A stretch of DNA of 41,969 bases from Verrucomicrobiota bacterium (GTDB lineage Bacteria > Chlamydiota > Chlamydiia > Chlamydiales > JAEYWL01), in contig JAEYWL010000028.1 in NCBI GenBank assembly GCA_023428915.1, positions 1-41,969 of the forward strand, given 5' to 3'. Of the stretch, positions 15,309 to 24,135 are shown in pieces (the stretch's first letter is position 1; every line of letters starts with the position of its first letter). Made by a program: the position numbers and the translations under genes. Below the pieces are notes generated by a model that was given only the letters and a program-made list of their open reading frames with translations, searched no databases and was not told the origin of the DNA.

Positions 15309-15788
15309 TTATTCACGATTAAGGTTGTCTCTATCGCTCATTAGAGATTCGAAAGACTTCCTTGCTTGTTTCTCCGTTTGGGGAAAGTACCCTAACAAGC
15401 TTACCCCAGCAGGGGACTCGCCAATTAAAACGGTATTGTTTTCCACTTCCAGTAAATAAAGAGAGGTTTTAGCTGAAAGGGTCCTACGTTCATGGATCTT
15501 AATTCTGCTTGTGTCATTTATTTGTTGGATTTGCGTGTTTAGCATTCTTTTGACAAACCACGAGGCAATCAGTAAAAAACCGATGATCGCTCCCAACGCA
15601 ATAAACATATGCATGGCTTCGCCAAAAAAGCGATCTGTGCTGTAATCATTTTCAGCCCCTGCAGGAAAATACTCTGTATAAGGATGTGATTCTGTTTTCT
15701 GTTCTAGTTCTGGGGAGAGGGGGGGCGTTGGTTCGCCGCTTAAAATGGGAGAAAAAAACAAAAGCAAGAAAGAAAATATGTAGTGCAT
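15309..15788 (-). CDS. FliO/MopB-like membrane protein
   Basis: The 159-residue protein has a signal-like N-terminus (MHYIFSFLLLFFSPILSGE), a periplasmic linker, one transmembrane helix (MHMFIALGAIIGFLLIASWFV), then a small cytoplasmic domain. The sequence IKIHERRTLSAKTSLYLLEV, followed by NNTVLIGESPAGVSLL, matches the FliO pattern (a basic start, then S-L-x-L-x-x-V, then L-I-G-x-[ST]-x-x-G-V-x-x-L). FliO assists assembly of the flagellar export gate FliP. No other export genes are adjacent. ATG 15788 follows AAGG at a spacing of five. The assignment rests on this motif and topology only. Confidence 0.7.
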   Translation of the reverse strand: MHYIFSFLLLFFSPILSGEPTPPLSPELEQKTESHPYTEYFPAGAENDYSTDRFFGEAMHMFIALGAIIGFLLIASWFVKRMLNTQIQQINDTSRIKIHERRTLSAKTSLYLLEVENNTVLIGESPAGVSLLGYFPQTEKQARKSFESLMSDRDNLNRE

Positions 15789-15891
15789 TTGAACCTTATT
15801 AGTGAATTTAGAAATATCGTATATTTGTTTATGTTTTTTTGAATAGTATATTATAAAAGGAAGTAACTAAAAAACTAGCTATAGAGGGTAT

Positions 15892-17082
15892 ATGTCTACG
15901 ATCTTGGCCTTGCTGTTGTCTATTTATCTCTTTGCAACTGGCCAGGCGGCCTTTATTTATGAGCAAACAGTGACTGCTAGAATTATTCTGGGGGTCTTTC
16001 CGTTAGCCGGTTTTTTTATTATGTCAAGTTTACTGGCGGGGGCTTTACAGCGCTCTGAAAAAACATCCAGTCCTAGAGCCATAGAACTTGTGATGCAAAA
16101 CACTTGGATGAAGGGGATTAATTACGCCATATTTATCCTCCCCATTATCACAATACCTCTTTCTAGTAATTTTGGAAGTTATGACAACAACGCTTTAGCT
16201 TTCTGCTTGTGGCTAATAGCCTTTGGCATTTCATTAGATATGCTTTTTGCCGCTAAAAAGATTTTTTGGAACTCGATTAACCCTTTTTCATATGTAGCAG
16301 CTGTGCAAAAGCAAGCTAAAAGTGCTTTGCATCACAACAGACAAACTGAAATTCCCCAATGGATCGATGCCTTGGCAGAGCAAGCTTACAAATCTTTGGC
16401 TGCCGGTGCTGTTGCATTAGGGGCTGAATCGCTCAATGGTTTGCAGGGCATTATTTCGAGCTTTTGCGATAGCAGTAAAGGGCGTTTATTAAATAAAGGC
16501 AATGACGATGAAGCTTTGGCAGAAATATCCTATACAGTTTCATTTTTTTGCCAGCGTGTGGGAGCTATTTTTCAAAAAGCCCTTGAAAAGCACTCAGAGC
16601 CGATGGCTAGCCAAGCTATAGTGCTGCTAGGCAAAACGGCTATTTTTGCTGCTAAATGCGATCCAGGCATGGCATTAGAGCCATTGCATCTATTAGGCAA
16701 ATTGGCGCTTGAAGCTCAAAGCAAAGAGTATGAAGAAATAGCGATCAAATCTGAGATCACCCTGCAACAAGTCGGCATGGCTTTTACTAGCGACATTAAC
16801 CTATTTTCTTTACCGCTTCAGGAAATTTTCCTCTCCATTATAAAAAGTATGGAAGCGCTGTCTAAAAATGCCTTTAAAAAAGATAAGAATGTCAATCTGG
16901 AGCTTCTAGTCAATCCTTTCCGTCAACTTAAAGGGCAGTTTATAAAAGAGGAACAAATTGTACAACATCCCGATGCCCCGGTCATTTTACAAGAGTTAGA
17001 CCGGGTAATCGGAGAATTTGAAGCGCTTGGGCAAATACTGACAAATATGCCCAATGTTCCCGGTTATGCAAATCAAGGATAA
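15892..17082 (+). CDS. Conserved-looking membrane protein with long helical C-terminal domain, unknown function
   Basis: The 396-residue protein has four hydrophobic segments in the first ~125 residues: ILALLLSIYLFATGQAAFI, ILGVFPLAGFFIMSSLLAGAL, YAIFILPIITIPLS and FCLWLIAFGISLDMLF. The remaining ~260 residues are predicted helical and soluble, with repeated alanine/leucine-rich helices (for example KSLAAGAVALGAESLNGLQGI and ALEPLHLLGKLALEAQSKEY) that look like a HEAT/ARM-type solenoid. No catalytic motif is present. ATG 15892 follows GAGGG at a good distance. It is divergent from the FliO-like gene and lies about 90 bp before gmhA. I do not recognise a named family; a chlamydial-specific membrane protein is likely. 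Confidence 0.7.
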   Translation: MSTILALLLSIYLFATGQAAFIYEQTVTARIILGVFPLAGFFIMSSLLAGALQRSEKTSSPRAIELVMQNTWMKGINYAIFILPIITIPLSSNFGSYDNNALAFCLWLIAFGISLDMLFAAKKIFWNSINPFSYVAAVQKQAKSALHHNRQTEIPQWIDALAEQAYKSLAAGAVALGAESLNGLQGIISSFCDSSKGRLLNKGNDDEALAEISYTVSFFCQRVGAIFQKALEKHSEPMASQAIVLLGKTAIFAAKCDPGMALEPLHLLGKLALEAQSKEYEEIAIKSEITLQQVGMAFTSDINLFSLPLQEIFLSIIKSMEALSKNAFKKDKNVNLELLVNPFRQLKGQFIKEEQIVQHPDAPVILQELDRVIGEFEALGQILTNMPNVPGYANQG

Positions 17083-17173
17083 AATCCAGAAATGAGCTCT
17101 GCTTGACTTCCATATCCAATCAGTCTATGATCTTTCTAGTTCATTGATTAACTGTTGCTTGGAATATTAAATC

Positions 17174-17779
17174 ATGCGTTCTCAAATACTTGCTTCTGTA
17201 GAAGACAGCATTGCTGCCTTAGAGCAGCTTAAGCGACCTGAATCCCTGCTGTTTATTGAGCAAGCAAGTGCAATGCTGATCGATTGTTACAAAAGAGGCA
17301 GTAAAGTTTTAATTGCCGGAAATGGCGGCAGCTTATGCGATGCTGTACATTTTGCAGAAGAGCTCACCGGTTTTTTTCGCGGTAAACGAAAAGCATTACC
17401 TGCCATAGCTCTCGCTGAACCCGGACACATTACCTGTGTTGGCAATGATATTGGTTTTGATGCCATTTTTTCTCGAGGCATCGAGGCTTATGGCAAGCCG
17501 GGCGACGTTTTTATCGGTTTGAGCACAAGCGGCAACTCTTCAAACATTGTACAGGCAGTCGAAGCGGCTAAGCATGCCGGATTGAAAGTCATTACCCTTC
17601 TTGGAAAAGGCGGCGGGCAGTTGAAGGACGAAGCCGACTTGCAGTTGGTTGTCGATCGCTTCAAAACCTCAGACCGTATTCAAGAGGTGCATATGGCTAT
17701 CCTTCATATTTTAGTAGAAATGATAGAGGTAGGACTTTTCCAACCGCTCACACCGGAAATGGCCATTCCGGTGAGCTGA
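17174..17779 (+). CDS. gmhA: Phosphoheptose (sedoheptulose-7-phosphate) isomerase, SIS domain
   Basis: The 201-residue single SIS-domain protein carries the GmhA signatures: IAGNGGSLCDAVHFAEELTG (phosphate loop and catalytic Glu region), CVGNDIGFDAIFSRGIEA, IGLSTSGNSSNIVQAV and DRIQEVHMAILHILVEMIE (catalytic His173). GmhA converts sedoheptulose 7-phosphate to D-glycero-D-manno-heptose 7-phosphate, the first step of ADP-heptose synthesis. The replication factor DiaA has the same fold, but the intact Glu and His residues favour the enzyme. It is followed by lpxK after one base, which supports a lipopolysaccharide role. Confidence 0.85.
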   Translation: MRSQILASVEDSIAALEQLKRPESLLFIEQASAMLIDCYKRGSKVLIAGNGGSLCDAVHFAEELTGFFRGKRKALPAIALAEPGHITCVGNDIGFDAIFSRGIEAYGKPGDVFIGLSTSGNSSNIVQAVEAAKHAGLKVITLLGKGGGQLKDEADLQLVVDRFKTSDRIQEVHMAILHILVEMIEVGLFQPLTPEMAIPVS

Positions 17780-17780
17780 C

Positions 17781-18911
17781 ATGTTGCGGTACACGGAACT
17801 TTTTTACATAGAAATTGTTACAGGAAAGCGCAAAGGTCCTTTAGCAACCTTGCTGCGTGGATTGCTTTATTTCTTTAGCTTGATCTATAAAGGGGCCACA
17901 AGTTTACGGAATAAAGCTTTTGATAATGGCTGGGTACGCTGCTACTATGCCCCGGTTCCAGTTGTTGTAAGCGTAGGAAATATCGTTACCGGCGGAACGG
18001 GCAAAACGCCTTTAGTGCTCAAATTGGCAAAAGATTTAGACCGCAATGCTAAGTTGGCGATCCTCACAAGAGGCTACCGCAGCCCGGCTGAAAGGCTTAA
18101 AAAACCCATTACGCTTAGCCGCGGCGAAGGGCCAAGCTACCCCTCAAGTTATTGCGGAGATGAACCCTACCTCCTTTCAAAAAATTTGCCTCATGCCTTA
18201 ATGTTTGTCGGCAAGGACCGGCAAACAGGTTCTATTATGGCTTCAAAGCTGCATGCCAAAGTCGTTTTGCTGGATGATGGCATGCAATACCGTTCCTTGG
18301 CTCGCGATTTTGAAGTGGTCGTCATGGATGCCATGGATCCCTTCGGCCAAGAGTATTTGCTGCCAAGAGGTTTTCTCAGGGAGCGTTTAGAAGGGCTTTC
18401 ACGAGCCAGTCTGATTGTCCTTAATCATGTTAAAGACAAGCAACTTTACCTGTCTGCCAAACATAAGCTTGCCCGATATACTGAAGTACCGGTTATAGCC
18501 ATGCACCCCAAGTTTTTAGCCTTTAAAACCATGGCAGGAGAAGAAATCTCCCTGAAAGAGAAAAAGGCAGGAGTATTTTGCGGAATTGCAAAGCCTCTGC
18601 ATTTTTTTGAATTGCTGGAAAACCAGGAAGTGCAGGTGGTGGATCGGTTCCTTTGTCCCGATCACATTATTCCTGCTTCCAAAGAACTTCATAAGTTTGC
18701 CGAAAGATGCCGCCAAGAAGGTGCCGAATATTTGCTTTGCACCGAAAAAGATAGCGTAAAGTTAACTGAAACAGCCTTCACCTGCCCGCTTCCCATCATC
18801 TGGCTGCAAATGGAGCTTGAAATTATAGAGGGGCAGGAGCATTGGGAAGCTTTCTTAAACAAGATCCGTGAAAAAATCGACGAGGATGTGCTGATTTCAA
18901 CCCTCAGCTAG
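17781..18911 (+). CDS. lpxK: Tetraacyldisaccharide 4'-kinase (lipid A synthesis)
   Basis: The 376-residue protein has a hydrophobic, amphipathic N-terminal region (LATLLRGLLYFFSLIYKGA) that anchors LpxK to the inner membrane. The P-loop follows as SVGNIVTGGTGKTPLVLKLA (Walker A, residues 66-76). The signature LLDDGMQYRSLARDFEVVV (about 163-181), then LLPRGFLRERLEGLSRASLIVLN, identifies the family. LpxK phosphorylates the 4' position of the lipid A disaccharide. The length is slightly above the usual 310-350. Translation is coupled to gmhA (TGA-C-ATG). A 77-bp palindrome lies 25 bp downstream. Confidence 0.95.
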   Translation: MLRYTELFYIEIVTGKRKGPLATLLRGLLYFFSLIYKGATSLRNKAFDNGWVRCYYAPVPVVVSVGNIVTGGTGKTPLVLKLAKDLDRNAKLAILTRGYRSPAERLKKPITLSRGEGPSYPSSYCGDEPYLLSKNLPHALMFVGKDRQTGSIMASKLHAKVVLLDDGMQYRSLARDFEVVVMDAMDPFGQEYLLPRGFLRERLEGLSRASLIVLNHVKDKQLYLSAKHKLARYTEVPVIAMHPKFLAFKTMAGEEISLKEKKAGVFCGIAKPLHFFELLENQEVQVVDRFLCPDHIIPASKELHKFAERCRQEGAEYLLCTEKDSVKLTETAFTCPLPIIWLQMELEIIEGQEHWEAFLNKIREKIDEDVLISTLS

Positions 18912-18936
18912 AAGGGCGGGGACTTTAAGGGTTTAA

Positions 18937-19013
18937 TAGACTTCTTGCGTAATTACATTTGCTTGCCAAAAAGGGCAATTTTGGCAAGCAAATGTAATTA
19001 CACAAGAAGTCTA
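18937..19013. repeat. 77-bp near-perfect palindrome between convergent genes
   Basis: Two 35-base arms (left begins TAGACTTCTTGCGTAATTAC, right ends GTAATTACACAAGAAGTCTA) match with one mismatch around a 7-base loop, AGGGCAA. It lies between the 3' ends of lpxK and kdsD. It could stop transcription from both sides, but the length, perfection and TA-bounded ends look more like a miniature transposable element than a normal terminator. Confidence 0.92.
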
Positions 19014-19085
19014 ATGAAGCAAGCACTAATTGTTTATATTAATTAAAAATATAAGTTTTGACAGCTTGAATGATTTTAAACAAGC

Positions 19086-20072
19086 TTAGACGCCGCTTTG
19101 GACAATGTCGTGCATTTTGATGAGGCCGAGAAGAGTATGGTCTTCCGAAAGAACCGGTAAAACTGTAATAGGGCGCTTCTGATCGGCTTCCATGCTGCGC
19201 AAGGCTTCTGTAGCTAAAACATCAGGGCTAATAAAGCGCGGCTGCTCGGTCATAAGCTCTGACATGGGTTGGTTGAGGGCTTCAGGGCCATATTTTTGCA
19301 AGGCGCGGCGCAAATCGCCATCTGTAAAAATACCGGTTAGTTTTTCCGCGGCATTAACTATTAATAAGCAACCGCATCTTTTATTGGAAAGCTCGACCAG
19401 GACGTCAACTAGTTTGGCTTCCGGGTCGCAGACAGGAAGCGCCTCTTCGGTTAGCATCAAATCCTTGACTTTCAAGGTCATGCGTTTTCCTATTTGCCCT
19501 GCAGGATGGTTTAAGCGGTATTCTTCAATGGCGAATTTTTTATGGCGCATGAGGGCTACTGCAAGAATATCGCCAAAGAGCATTTGAATGGCAGTAGAAG
19601 TTGTTGGGGCTAGTCCGAAAGGGCATAATTCTTTTAACAGGGGCAAAGCTATGCAGTGATCGCAAGCTTTAGCTAAACGGCAGTTCAGCTGGGTGACAAT
19701 GGCGATTAATGCGACACCCCGGTTGCGCAGGTAGGGAATTAAAGCAAGCAGCTCTTCATTTTCACCGCTTTTACTTAAGAATACAAAGGCATCTTTAGCC
19801 GAGACAATGCCAATGTCGCCATGCAAAGCATCAATAGCTGAGATATAAAGCGCTTTAGTCCCTGTGGAGGTCATGGTAGCTGAGATCTTTTTGGCGACCA
19901 AACCGCTTTTACCGATACCTGTAAAAAAAATAGTGCCTTCACAGAGCTTCAGTTGGTCAAAAATACTCTGTGCTGCAGCATGGTCTATCTCATTAAAAAA
20001 ATGAGACATGTTCATGCGCTGTTCGTCAAATAGCTGCTTTAAATCAAATTCTGTAGCGGTATGGCTAGTCAT
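19086..20072 (-). CDS. kdsD: D-arabinose-5-phosphate isomerase (KdsD/KpsF/GutQ family)
   Basis: The product is about 328 residues. An N-terminal SIS domain carries FFTGIGKSGLVAKKISATMT, HGDIGIVSAKDAFVFLSKSGE, ELCPFGLAPTTSTA and LNHPAGQIGKR, all hallmarks of arabinose-5-phosphate isomerases. Two C-terminal CBS domains follow (KVDVLVELSNKRCG.LLIV region with GIFTDGDLRRAL, then ISPDVLATEALRSME with LLGLIKMHDIV). The enzyme makes arabinose 5-phosphate for KDO, the chlamydial LPS sugar. ATG 20072 (MTSHTATEFDL) is preferred over an upstream in-frame TTG at 20108. Icd lies 69 bp upstream in the same direction. Confidence 0.92.
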   Translation of the reverse strand: MTSHTATEFDLKQLFDEQRMNMSHFFNEIDHAAAQSIFDQLKLCEGTIFFTGIGKSGLVAKKISATMTSTGTKALYISAIDALHGDIGIVSAKDAFVFLSKSGENEELLALIPYLRNRGVALIAIVTQLNCRLAKACDHCIALPLLKELCPFGLAPTTSTAIQMLFGDILAVALMRHKKFAIEEYRLNHPAGQIGKRMTLKVKDLMLTEEALPVCDPEAKLVDVLVELSNKRCGCLLIVNAAEKLTGIFTDGDLRRALQKYGPEALNQPMSELMTEQPRFISPDVLATEALRSMEADQKRPITVLPVLSEDHTLLGLIKMHDIVQSGV

Positions 20073-20140
20073 GGCGCTAATTTTAACCAAGAGGTTCAAT
20101 AGTGGCAAGAAAGAATCAATATTAATCTGAACTTGGGTCG

Positions 20141-21586
20141 CTACTGTTCTTCCTGAGCCAAAGTGTATCCTGCTACACCTTCATAAGTATACAGATTCTC
20201 TAACATGGAAAAATCCAGTTTGCTCTCTTCCAGCCTTTTCAATAAATCAATAATTTGCTGGTAAGTAAGAAGGGTGTTTTTTTCCTTGGCTTGGAAACGG
20301 CAGCGCCATAAATCTGTAAAAGTAGTGTCGGGTTTAATACCTGGCCAGACCCGTACGCCGCGATTGGCAATTAGCGACAGGTGAAGGGGGGCGGCTAAAG
20401 AAGACAATTTTGCCTGAAGCTCTTCCACTGAGCCTTGATGTTGAATAAATACATCTGTTCCCGCTAACTGTTTGCCAGTTTGCAGAGGTGCTTGGCGCAT
20501 GGCTAATTTTTCATGCGGAATAATTTCGTAGGTGGCTTCTTTGAATTGTTCCGGTTTTTGGCCTAAACGGGCAATAATCGCATTTGCGAATTCTTTTGTG
20601 CCTACTTTTTCTTTGCTCGTTTTATCCTTGAAGATGTCATAGGTGTGGATTCCATCCTCTAAGGTTTTTAACCAGGCATTATGGATAAGTGTAGCAGTAG
20701 CAGTTTCCCCCAGATGGGCCAGCATCATAATCCCCGCTAAAAGTAAACCGGAAGGATTTGCCAGGTTTTGCCCTGCCCGGCGTGGTGCAGAGCCATGGAT
20801 GGCTTCAAACATAGCGGCATGCATGCCGATATTAGCGGAGCCTGCTAAGCCAACTGAACCGGCAATTTGCGCAGCTACATCTGAAAGAATGTCGCCATAC
20901 AAGTTTGGCATAACCACGACGTCAAAGGCTAACGGTGTATCGGCAAGCTTGGCAGCTCCGATATCTACAATCCAATGTTCATTCTCAATTTGCGGATATT
21001 CTTTGGCAATTTCATCAAATGTTTTATGGAATAACCCATCGGACATCTTCATGATATTGTCTTTCGTAAAGCAGGTGACCTTCTTGCGTTTATTGGCAAC
21101 AGCATATTCAAAAGCATAACGGATGATTTTTTCACATCCCTGCCTGGTTATGGTTTTTATGGCTTGAACGGTGTCATAAGAGTTTCGGTATTCTAGGCCG
21201 GTATATAAATCTTCTTCATTTTCGCGGATGATGACGACATCCATGCCAGGATGCTTGCTCAATACATAAGGGCAATAAGCAACACAGGGGCGAATATTGG
21301 CATATAAACCCAAGGTGGCGCGAATAGTAACGTTTAAGCTTTTGAAACCGCCGCCTTGAGGTGTGGTAATGGGGGCTTTTAAAAAAGCTTTAGTCTGCTT
21401 GATAATATCCCAAGTTTGCGGATCGATTCCTGCAGGCTGTCCGCGTAAATAGACTTTTTCCCCAATTTCGACTTTGTGATACTCTAGTGGAGCGCCTGAG
21501 GCCTTAATTACCGCTAAGGCGGCTCCCATAATTTCAGGTCCAATACCGTCACCTTCAGCAATTGTTACAGGAATTTTTGCAGCCAT
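20141..21586 (-). CDS. icd: Isocitrate dehydrogenase with C-terminal extension
   Basis: The product has about 481 residues from ATG 21586. Family motifs include IPVTIAEGDGIGPEIM at the N-terminus, GGGFKSLNVTIRATLGLYANIRP (phosphate/isocitrate site), VVIIRENEEDLYTGLEYR, VVMPNLYGDILSDVAAQIAG (Mg-binding aspartates) and AMFEAIHGSAPRRAGQNLANP (coenzyme loop). An extra ~140-residue C-terminal domain (VFIQHQGSVEELQAKLSSL... TLLTYQQIIDLLKRLEESKLDF) matches the longer Thermus/Rickettsia-type enzymes. It makes 2-oxoglutarate in the TCA cycle; C. trachomatis lacks this gene. GGGGTG upstream supports ATG 21586 over a longer frame to 21628. Confidence 0.93.
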   Translation of the reverse strand: MAAKIPVTIAEGDGIGPEIMGAALAVIKASGAPLEYHKVEIGEKVYLRGQPAGIDPQTWDIIKQTKAFLKAPITTPQGGGFKSLNVTIRATLGLYANIRPCVAYCPYVLSKHPGMDVVIIRENEEDLYTGLEYRNSYDTVQAIKTITRQGCEKIIRYAFEYAVANKRKKVTCFTKDNIMKMSDGLFHKTFDEIAKEYPQIENEHWIVDIGAAKLADTPLAFDVVVMPNLYGDILSDVAAQIAGSVGLAGSANIGMHAAMFEAIHGSAPRRAGQNLANPSGLLLAGIMMLAHLGETATATLIHNAWLKTLEDGIHTYDIFKDKTSKEKVGTKEFANAIIARLGQKPEQFKEATYEIIPHEKLAMRQAPLQTGKQLAGTDVFIQHQGSVEELQAKLSSLAAPLHLSLIANRGVRVWPGIKPDTTFTDLWRCRFQAKEKNTLLTYQQIIDLLKRLEESKLDFSMLENLYTYEGVAGYTLAQEEQ

Positions 21587-21657
21587 AGAAACACCCCATA
21601 TTGAAAAAAAATTATGCTGCCACTGCATGCAAATTTTTTCAATTCATTTTCTTTAAC

Positions 21658-21821
21658 TAGACATCTTTCAAAACTCGCTTTGGTTGCTAAAATTAGACAT
21701 TTTTGAGCAGCTTTTTCAAAAAATTTTGAGAGCATGTAAATATACATGGTCGAAAAATTTTGTGGAAAAGATGCAAAAAAGGGCAATTTTAGCGACTAAA
21801 TGGGGTTTTGAAAGATGTCTA
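21658..21821. repeat. 164-bp imperfect palindrome (TA-bounded)
   Basis: The arms TAGACATCTTTCAAAAC... and ...GTTTTGAAAGATGTCTA are inverted and stay similar for about 37 bp up to GCTAAAATT / AATTTTAGC. The middle is centred on CATGTAAATATACATG (21733-21748), so the whole element folds back on itself. It fills the gap between the start of icd and the end of comEC, ending seven bases before the comEC stop codon. No open frame of interest lies within it. It is probably a miniature mobile element. Confidence 0.88.
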
Positions 21822-21827
21822 CTAAAT

Positions 21828-23363
21828 CTAATAGTAAAACTGGATGAGTTCTTCCTGGTTTTTTTTCTGATAAAAACAAAGTAAGAATAGGATCGAGAAG
21901 TACAATACAAGCAAGCTGCCTGCCAGCTGGTCATTATACACCCAATATTCAGCCCCTAATGGAATGGCATTGATAAGATGCAGGATATAAGCGATGTAGG
22001 TGTCGTTTAAGCTATGTATTAAAGAAGCTAATGGTGAAATAACTGTCAGCAATAAGCCAAGTAACAATAAAGTAATCGCCAGGCCGGCGAGAAATGGAAA
22101 AAACAAATTCCAAATAAGGCTGATTAGAGGAAATTTTTGAAAGTAATATAAAGTTAAAGGCAGGGCAGCCGCATTGACAGCAAATCCTAGTGCCAGGGTT
22201 TTTTTGAAAAAAGTAAGCAGCAAATAGGCGTGCTGGTCAAGCAGGCTCATCTCTGAAATGATACTTAAGGGGCGTTTTGGGAATATTAAGCCCGCACCTT
22301 TTTCGAAAGGTTTATAAAGAAGGATAATTGAAGCGGTGACAAGAAAAGAAAACTGAAAGCCCGGCAAATACATGACCATGGGATCGTACAAAAGACTTAT
22401 GAGCAAAGCTGCCCCCAGCGAATTCAATGGCGTTGTACGCTTTGCAAATAAAAGGCCTGTAAAAACAATAGAAGAAGCAATCCAAGCGCGCATTACAGAA
22501 GGCAGCGGCCCTAAGAAAAGAAAATAAGCTGTCAATAGAATGAGAATAGCTATGGCAGCCGGTCTGGGTCCAAATATACTTCTCGCAAGTATGCCCAATA
22601 GCGCAGCCGCTAATGAAAAATGAAAACCCGAAACAGCCATTAAATGCTGCACGCCTAAACGGGAAAGCTCATTGGCCATTAATCGGTCATTAAGCTCTCC
22701 AGTTGCAAGGCCGGTGATGAATTTGGCAGAAGCTCCTTCATAATACTGCGTAATATAGCTTTCAAAAGATTTTTTTGCTGAAAACCTTTTTTCTGCAACA
22801 GAATAAGTAAATGGCTCAGGATACCAAATAGCTTGCTTGCGCACTTTTAAAGAAGCTATGCCATTATCGATTGTTTTAATCATAGCCTGAACTCGATAGT
22901 GTTGATTGGCTCCTGGTCTTGCAAAAGATGCTGACTCTGACATGAGGAGCCGAAAAGGAAGCCTGCTGGCTATTAGCTGATCTTGCGAGTCGTAAAATTT
23001 TTCTATTGTCCCCGTATAGACCCAGCCATTGCCAAAATGCGAGTCAAGTTCTTTAACGGAGCTTATATCGATTAATGCAGATCCCGCAATACCATCTTTA
23101 GGAACTTCTGGAACCATATAGCCTATCTTGGCCCAAGTAAAACCAGCTAAGAGAAGAGCAAGGGCCAGGCAGCCCCTTATTCCATTAAGCTTGCAGCTTG
23201 CAGGCGTAAAAAGGCTAAGGCCAATTAAAAAAAAGGGAATGAGAAGGCTGGCTGCCGGGTTTATCCCGTTAGCGAAACCGATCAGGTAAGCTAATCCGTA
23301 TAGCAAGGCGGGGTATTCATGCCAGGGAATGCTGGGAATGATTTTATGTAGAATAGATCCCAT
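21828..23363 (-). CDS. comEC: ComEC/Rec2-type DNA-uptake channel protein
   Basis: The 511-residue membrane protein begins with two or three hydrophobic segments, then a periplasmic soluble part (residues ~75-190). It is followed by the Competence domain with the diagnostic HLMAVSGFHFSLAAALLGI and RAWIASSIVFTGLLFAKRTTPLNSLGAALLISLLYDPM. ComEC forms the inner-membrane channel that takes up single-stranded DNA. The usual C-terminal metallo-beta-lactamase domain is absent: the protein ends after the last membrane segments, a shorter form I expect in chlamydiae. The stop codon directly abuts the 164-bp palindrome. Confidence 0.9.
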   Translation of the reverse strand: MGSILHKIIPSIPWHEYPALLYGLAYLIGFANGINPAASLLIPFFLIGLSLFTPASCKLNGIRGCLALALLLAGFTWAKIGYMVPEVPKDGIAGSALIDISSVKELDSHFGNGWVYTGTIEKFYDSQDQLIASRLPFRLLMSESASFARPGANQHYRVQAMIKTIDNGIASLKVRKQAIWYPEPFTYSVAEKRFSAKKSFESYITQYYEGASAKFITGLATGELNDRLMANELSRLGVQHLMAVSGFHFSLAAALLGILARSIFGPRPAAIAILILLTAYFLFLGPLPSVMRAWIASSIVFTGLLFAKRTTPLNSLGAALLISLLYDPMVMYLPGFQFSFLVTASIILLYKPFEKGAGLIFPKRPLSIISEMSLLDQHAYLLLTFFKKTLALGFAVNAAALPLTLYYFQKFPLISLIWNLFFPFLAGLAITLLLLGLLLTVISPLASLIHSLNDTYIAYILHLINAIPLGAEYWVYNDQLAGSLLVLYFSILFLLCFYQKKNQEELIQFYY

Positions 23364-23411
23364 TTTAAGACTATTCCTAAAGTCTGAATTAGGCGCTTAA
23401 ATGGACAATGT

Positions 23412-23993
23412 TTAAATTTGGAATTCCAGGCTGCGCTCATATGTTTGTAGATTACGTGCAGGGTCGTTCTGAGTGGGAATAGTGATCTGGGCTATTTTTG
23501 CGATACCTTGAGAATGATTGACTTCATGAGTCAAGGAATGAGAAATGTATTTAGGGGGCTGCAAAAATGGGTCTATAGCACCCACTACAGGTTCGACTAC
23601 CTTTTTTTGAATTTTTACCGCGCCAGCTAAGTGCTTAAAAGCGATGGAGGCGAATTCATTTTCTTGTGTTTCATGTGAAGCCAAAGACTTCATCCCTTTA
23701 GCTGAAATTAAGTGATTATAGCTTACTGTGCCGCCACCTACTAAATGGATAATTTTTTTTCTTTTGTCTATCCCTTCCACTTCTCCCATAAATATAAAGT
23801 GACCTTTAGGTAATGAGAAAAAAGAAGGAGCATTTGCTGCTTCTATATTTTGCCCATCAAAATTAAGCTGATATAAAATTGGTTGAATATTTTTACTGCG
23901 ATCGACTAATACAATATCGGCAAAAAGATGGACTTGTTTCCTGTCAAACTTGTTCGGACCTACTCCGATCACAACTGCCTTAATAGCAACCAT
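23412..23993 (-). CDS. Degenerate NDH-2-like (pyridine nucleotide-disulfide oxidoreductase-like) protein
   Basis: The 193-residue protein aligns by eye with the N-terminal part of type II NADH dehydrogenases. DIVLVDRSKNIQPILYQL corresponds to VTLIDRxNxHxFQPLLYQ, NIEAANAP to xPxxIAxP, FIFMGEVEGIDKRKKIIHL to the next strands, and VSYNHLISAKG to LxYDxLIxATG. However, the FAD-binding GxGxxG is broken (VIGVGPNKF) and the second dinucleotide domain is missing. It ends with an unrelated ~55-residue tail. It probably cannot bind FAD and is either a diverged family or a decayed remnant. The intact frame and an AGGAG sequence ahead of ATG 23993 argue that it is expressed. Confidence 0.65.
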   Translation of the reverse strand: MVAIKAVVIGVGPNKFDRKQVHLFADIVLVDRSKNIQPILYQLNFDGQNIEAANAPSFFSLPKGHFIFMGEVEGIDKRKKIIHLVGGGTVSYNHLISAKGMKSLASHETQENEFASIAFKHLAGAVKIQKKVVEPVVGAIDPFLQPPKYISHSLTHEVNHSQGIAKIAQITIPTQNDPARNLQTYERSLEFQI

Positions 23994-24135
23994 TTCCAGC
24001 TACTCCTGTTTTTCGTAAGTTGATTTTTAGGAAGTTAGACTTTTTTGACAAGATAAAAATCAAAATGACTGGAGGGAATTGGATAAATAGTATAAAAAAA
24101 ACTTAACACAAGATTTTGCGCTTAAAGGGAAAAAA

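Noticed and set aside
20643..21119. 158-residue plus-strand frame opposite isocitrate dehydrogenase
   Set aside because: Shadow of the highly conserved icd coding sequence; no start signal.
24036..24080. TTGACA as a -35 box for the SMI1/KNR4 gene
   Set aside because: No acceptable -10 hexamer lies 16-18 bases downstream.
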